6,076 bases of DNA from Oscillospiraceae bacterium (GTDB taxonomy: Bacteria; Bacillota_A; Clostridia; Oscillospirales; Oscillospiraceae), in assembly GCA_017550765.1 (NCBI GenBank), contig JAFZOC010000073.1, positions 1-6,076 on the forward strand. The letters are read 5' to 3'. Positions 4,682-6,076 of this stretch are shown here, piece by piece. Position numbers and translations under genes: made by a program. Position 1 is the stretch's first letter. Each line of letters opens with the position of its first letter. The notes below the pieces were generated by a model. The model saw nothing but the letters and a program-made list of their open reading frames with translations. It did not search any database and was not told where the DNA came from.

Positions 4682-6076
4682 ATGGAAACGAAGAAGATCC
4701 CCCTGCGCAGCGAGGTGCCCGAGGAGTCCACCTGGGACCTGCGGGACATGTACCCCAGCGACGAGGCCTGGGCCGCCGAGAACGAGGCGCTCATGGCCGT
4801 CCCCGCCCAGGCAGCGGCTTTCCAGGGCCACCTGGGCGACGACGCCGAGACCCTGCTGCAGTTCCTGCGGATGCAGGACGAGATCGAGGTCCGCCTCTCC
4901 ACGCTATACGGCTACGCCAGCTGCAAGAGCGATCAGGACACCGGCAACGCCTTCTACCAGGACATGCGCGGCAAAGCCATGCGCACGATCGTGGCCATCT
5001 CCTCTGCCTCGGCTTTCGCCGCCCCCGAGATCATGGCGATCCCGGAGGATACGCTGAACGTCTTCTACATCGCCCAGCCCGGGCTGGAAGAGTACCGCCG
5101 GAGCCTGTATCAGATCCGCCGCCGGGCGGCCCATATCCTCTCCCCCGCGGAGGAGCGTCTGCTCTCCGCCGCCCATGAGATGTCCCAAGCCCCCGGGAAC
5201 ATCGGCAACGTCTTCCGCAACGCGGATCTGAAGTTCCCCAACGTGACCGACAAGGACGGCGTGGAGCGCCAGCTCACCGGCGGCTCCTTCGTCCCCCTGC
5301 TGGAGAGCGCCGACCGGGTCCTGCGGGAGAACGCCTTCCGGACCTACTATGCGCAGCTGGGCAAGTACCGCAACACCGTGGCTGCCATCCTGGACGCCCA
5401 GTTCAAGCAGCTGCGCTTCTACTCCAACGCCCGGCGCTACGAGAACACCCTCGCCTGCTCCCTGGACCAGACCGAGGTGCCCGTGGCCGTGTACCTGAAC
5501 CTGATCGATGCCGTCCATGCCGACCTGGACAAGATGTACAAGTATGTGGCCCTGCGCAAGAAGATGCTGGGCGTAGACGAGCTGCACATGTACGACGTGT
5601 ACACCCCGATCGTAGCCGACGCCGCCGAAGAGATCTCCTTCGAGGAGGCCAAGGCCACCGCGCTGGAGGCTCTGAGCGTCCTGGGCGAGGACTACATCGA
5701 GCTGCTGAAAAAGGGCTTCTCCGAGCGCTGGATCGACGTGTACGAGAACGAGGGCAAGCGGGGCGGCGCCTATTCCTCCGGCAATTCCCGGCCCCACCCC
5801 TATGTGCTGCTGAACCACAAAGACACGCTGGACAGCATGTTCACCCTGGTGCACGAGATGGGCCACGCCCTGCACAGCTATCACAGCACCAAGTATCAGC
5901 CCGTCAGCACCAGCGACTATGTGATCTTCGTGGCGGAGGTGGCCTCCACCTGCAACGAGGTGCTGCTGATGCGGCATCTGCTGCAGAAGACCACGGACAA
6001 GAAGCAGCGGGCCTACCTGATCAACCACTTCCTGGACCAGTTCAAGGGCACCATCTACCGCCAGACCATGTTCGCC
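4682..6076 (+). CDS. pepF: Oligoendopeptidase F (peptidase family M3B), 3' truncated by the window
   Basis: This is a cytoplasmic zinc metallopeptidase that cleaves short and medium oligopeptides and takes part in peptide turnover and nutrition. The window holds 465 codons of a family of about 600, and the frame is open to the last base. It starts METKKIPLRSEVPEESTWDL, where the WDL(R)DMYPSDE opening is typical of PepF. The PepF N-terminal helical domain lies at about 115-185, and the M3 catalytic domain runs from about 205 onward. Visible landmarks are the KRGGAYSSG substrate-loop motif (359-367), the zinc site HEMGH (H391, E392, H395), and FVAEVASTCNE, whose E419 is the expected third zinc ligand. 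The sequence ends at RQTMFA, just before the usual MFAEFE region. The C-terminal catalytic Tyr/His part is therefore not seen. No frameshift or missing key residue is found in the visible part. It is divergently transcribed from the three-gene operon. Confidence 0.96.
   Translation, partial: METKKIPLRSEVPEESTWDLRDMYPSDEAWAAENEALMAVPAQAAAFQGHLGDDAETLLQFLRMQDEIEVRLSTLYGYASCKSDQDTGNAFYQDMRGKAMRTIVAISSASAFAAPEIMAIPEDTLNVFYIAQPGLEEYRRSLYQIRRRAAHILSPAEERLLSAAHEMSQAPGNIGNVFRNADLKFPNVTDKDGVERQLTGGSFVPLLESADRVLRENAFRTYYAQLGKYRNTVAAILDAQFKQLRFYSNARRYENTLACSLDQTEVPVAVYLNLIDAVHADLDKMYKYVALRKKMLGVDELHMYDVYTPIVADAAEEISFEEAKATALEALSVLGEDYIELLKKGFSERWIDVYENEGKRGGAYSSGNSRPHPYVLLNHKDTLDSMFTLVHEMGHALHSYHSTKYQPVSTSDYVIFVAEVASTCNEVLLMRHLLQKTTDKKQRAYLINHFLDQFKGTIYRQTMFA

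Noticed and set aside
4375..4902. Minus-strand open frame across the divergent intergenic region
   Set aside because: It overlaps both promoters, the start of pepF and the start of the 220-aa gene, and its translation has no family features.
4904..6028. Long minus-strand open frame opposite pepF
   Set aside because: It is the antisense shadow of a clear M3B peptidase; its product is Val/Gly/His-rich with no recognisable domain.

Overview
This window is GC-rich (high G/C at third codon positions) but uses strong AGGAGG-type ribosome binding sites and low-GC-style sigma-A promoters. It encodes an M3B oligopeptidase, a tripartite tricarboxylate transporter permease and a membrane-anchored phosphodiester glycosidase. 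Together with a GC-rich palindromic intergenic element, this suggests a chromosomal segment of a high-GC gut-type Clostridia (Bacillota; Oscillospiraceae or a relative). The taxonomic call is inference from style and gene content, not a database match.

Layout. (1) 1-493 (+): C-terminal part of a TctA-family permease, followed by a near-perfect bidirectional terminator (546-583). (2) 584-861: a convergent intergenic region with a roughly 140-bp multi-palindrome repeat-like element (588-727), a short spacer, and a terminator for the minus-strand operon (793-824). (3) 862-4385 (-): a compact three-gene operon, read right to left. It encodes a membrane-anchored, probably NTF2-like extracytoplasmic protein (220 aa), then a 604-aa single-pass membrane protein with a C-terminal NAGPA-type phosphodiester glycosidase domain, then a polytopic Lgt-fold protein (345 aa) that lacks most expected Lgt catalytic residues. 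The start and stop of the last two genes overlap (ATGA). A very good promoter (TTGACG-17-TACAAT) lies just upstream of the first gene. (4) 4386-4681: a divergent intergenic region carrying promoters in both directions and a spaced direct repeat. (5) 4682-6076 (+): oligoendopeptidase F (pepF), cut by the window end after 465 codons but including the HEMGH zinc site.

The transporter and pepF are ordinary housekeeping or nutrient genes. The three-gene minus-strand operon is the interesting part. It pairs a surface-facing phosphodiester glycosidase on a repeat-rich cytoplasmic stalk with a degenerate lipoprotein-diacylglyceryl-transferase-like membrane protein and a small anchored protein. The co-transcribed, translationally coupled layout suggests one membrane-surface system, possibly acting on a lipid- or polymer-linked sugar phosphodiester. 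Its substrate cannot be read from the sequence.
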